Translations under genes and position numbers: made by a program
Notes under the pieces: generated by a model
Database searches by the model: none
What the model was told of the DNA's origin: nothing
The model's input: only the letters and a program-made list of their open reading frames with translations
Shown: in pieces, positions 32,802 through 32,971 of the stretch
Position numbering within the stretch: the first letter of the stretch is position 1
How the letters are laid out: the number at the start of each line of letters is the position of its first letter
From: Xylaria sp. FL1777
Taxonomy: Eukaryota; Ascomycota; Sordariomycetes; Xylariales; Xylariaceae
Length of the DNA: 32,971 nt
Direction of reading: 5' to 3'
Assembly (NCBI GenBank): GCA_022578965.1
Contig: MU400840.1
Span: forward strand, 1 to 32,971

Positions 32802-32971
32802 CTAATAGTTTATAAAACATTATATAAAGCTATTATAAAAAGTTTATTAATGTTTTGTTTTGTATTAATAGCATATTAATAAATATTATTAATAAGCTAT
32901 AAAATATATTATATTTAGCTAATATTTAAATTATAGCTTTTAAAAAGTTTATTTAATTAATATTATAATAA

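Larger units (their letters stand above)
1..32971. other. A+T-saturated, RIP-like mutated repeat block
   Basis: Nearly the whole window is built from A, T and the motifs AGCT, GCTT and TTTAA. A hand count of 30001-30300 gives about 14% G+C. Paired repeat copies differ almost only by transitions: about 32 transitions and no transversions or gaps between the LTRs at 139 and 14792, and about 18 transitions plus one transversion between those at 19799 and 28296. That pattern is the hallmark of repeat-induced point mutation in fungi. All recognisable coding sequence is retrotransposon pol riddled with TAA/TAG. No host gene was identified. Whether this is a pericentromeric, subtelomeric or dispersed A+T block cannot be told from the sequence alone. 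Confidence 0.85.

Noticed and set aside
1..32971. Mitochondrial or plastid origin because of extreme A+T content
   Set aside because: No rRNA, tRNA or respiratory genes; instead LTR retrotransposons with target duplications and transition-only decay, which point to nuclear repeat DNA.

Overview
The window looks like a gene-poor, A+T-saturated block of a filamentous ascomycete-type fungal genome: a graveyard of Ty3/Gypsy LTR retrotransposons destroyed by a repeat-induced point mutation (RIP)-like process. In a hand-counted sample (30001-30300) G+C is about 14%. No intact gene, tRNA, rRNA or CRISPR array was found. The fungal assignment is an inference, from Gypsy clades familiar in fungi and from transition-only divergence between repeat copies.

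Layout. (1) 139-15095 is a very large (about 15 kb) minus-strand Ty3/Gypsy element. It has two 304-bp LTRs with no gap between them, flanked by the target duplication GTAT. Its pol ghost (complement of about 6150-8990) still reads RT, RNase H and integrase in one frame. About 5.7 kb lies between pol and each LTR, and only a lysine-rich remnant near 13.7-13.95 kb stands out there. (2) 15100-17396 has no recognisable gene. (3) 17397-19507 is a tandem duplication (offset 1068 bp) of a 574-bp segment plus a roughly 0.5-kb LTR of a second family. A third copy of that LTR is a solo LTR at 32308-32801 with imperfect target duplication CTAGT/CTAAT. (4) 19799-28502 is a plus-strand Ty3/Gypsy element of a different clade, 8.7 kb, with 207-bp LTRs and perfect target duplication TTTAT. 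Its RT-RNase H-integrase ghost covers about 25140-28190. (5) 28508-32302 is A+T-rich with one weak coding-like stretch.

The pol genes were found by translating by hand and reading through stop codons, which mostly sit where Gln or Trp is expected (CAA/CAG/TGG to TAA/TAG). Catalytic Asp and Glu codons have become Asn and Lys. Domain order and frame survive without net indels, so the damage is almost purely C:G to T:A substitution. The three open frames of 60 codons or more that begin with an alternative start are antisense or uncertain shadows; two lie opposite these pol ghosts.

I found no new biological system. The points most worth following are the extra 11 kb in the first element, the near-absence of TpC/GpA dinucleotides, which is unlike simple CpA-directed RIP, and the short structured repeats inside the LTRs and the second element.
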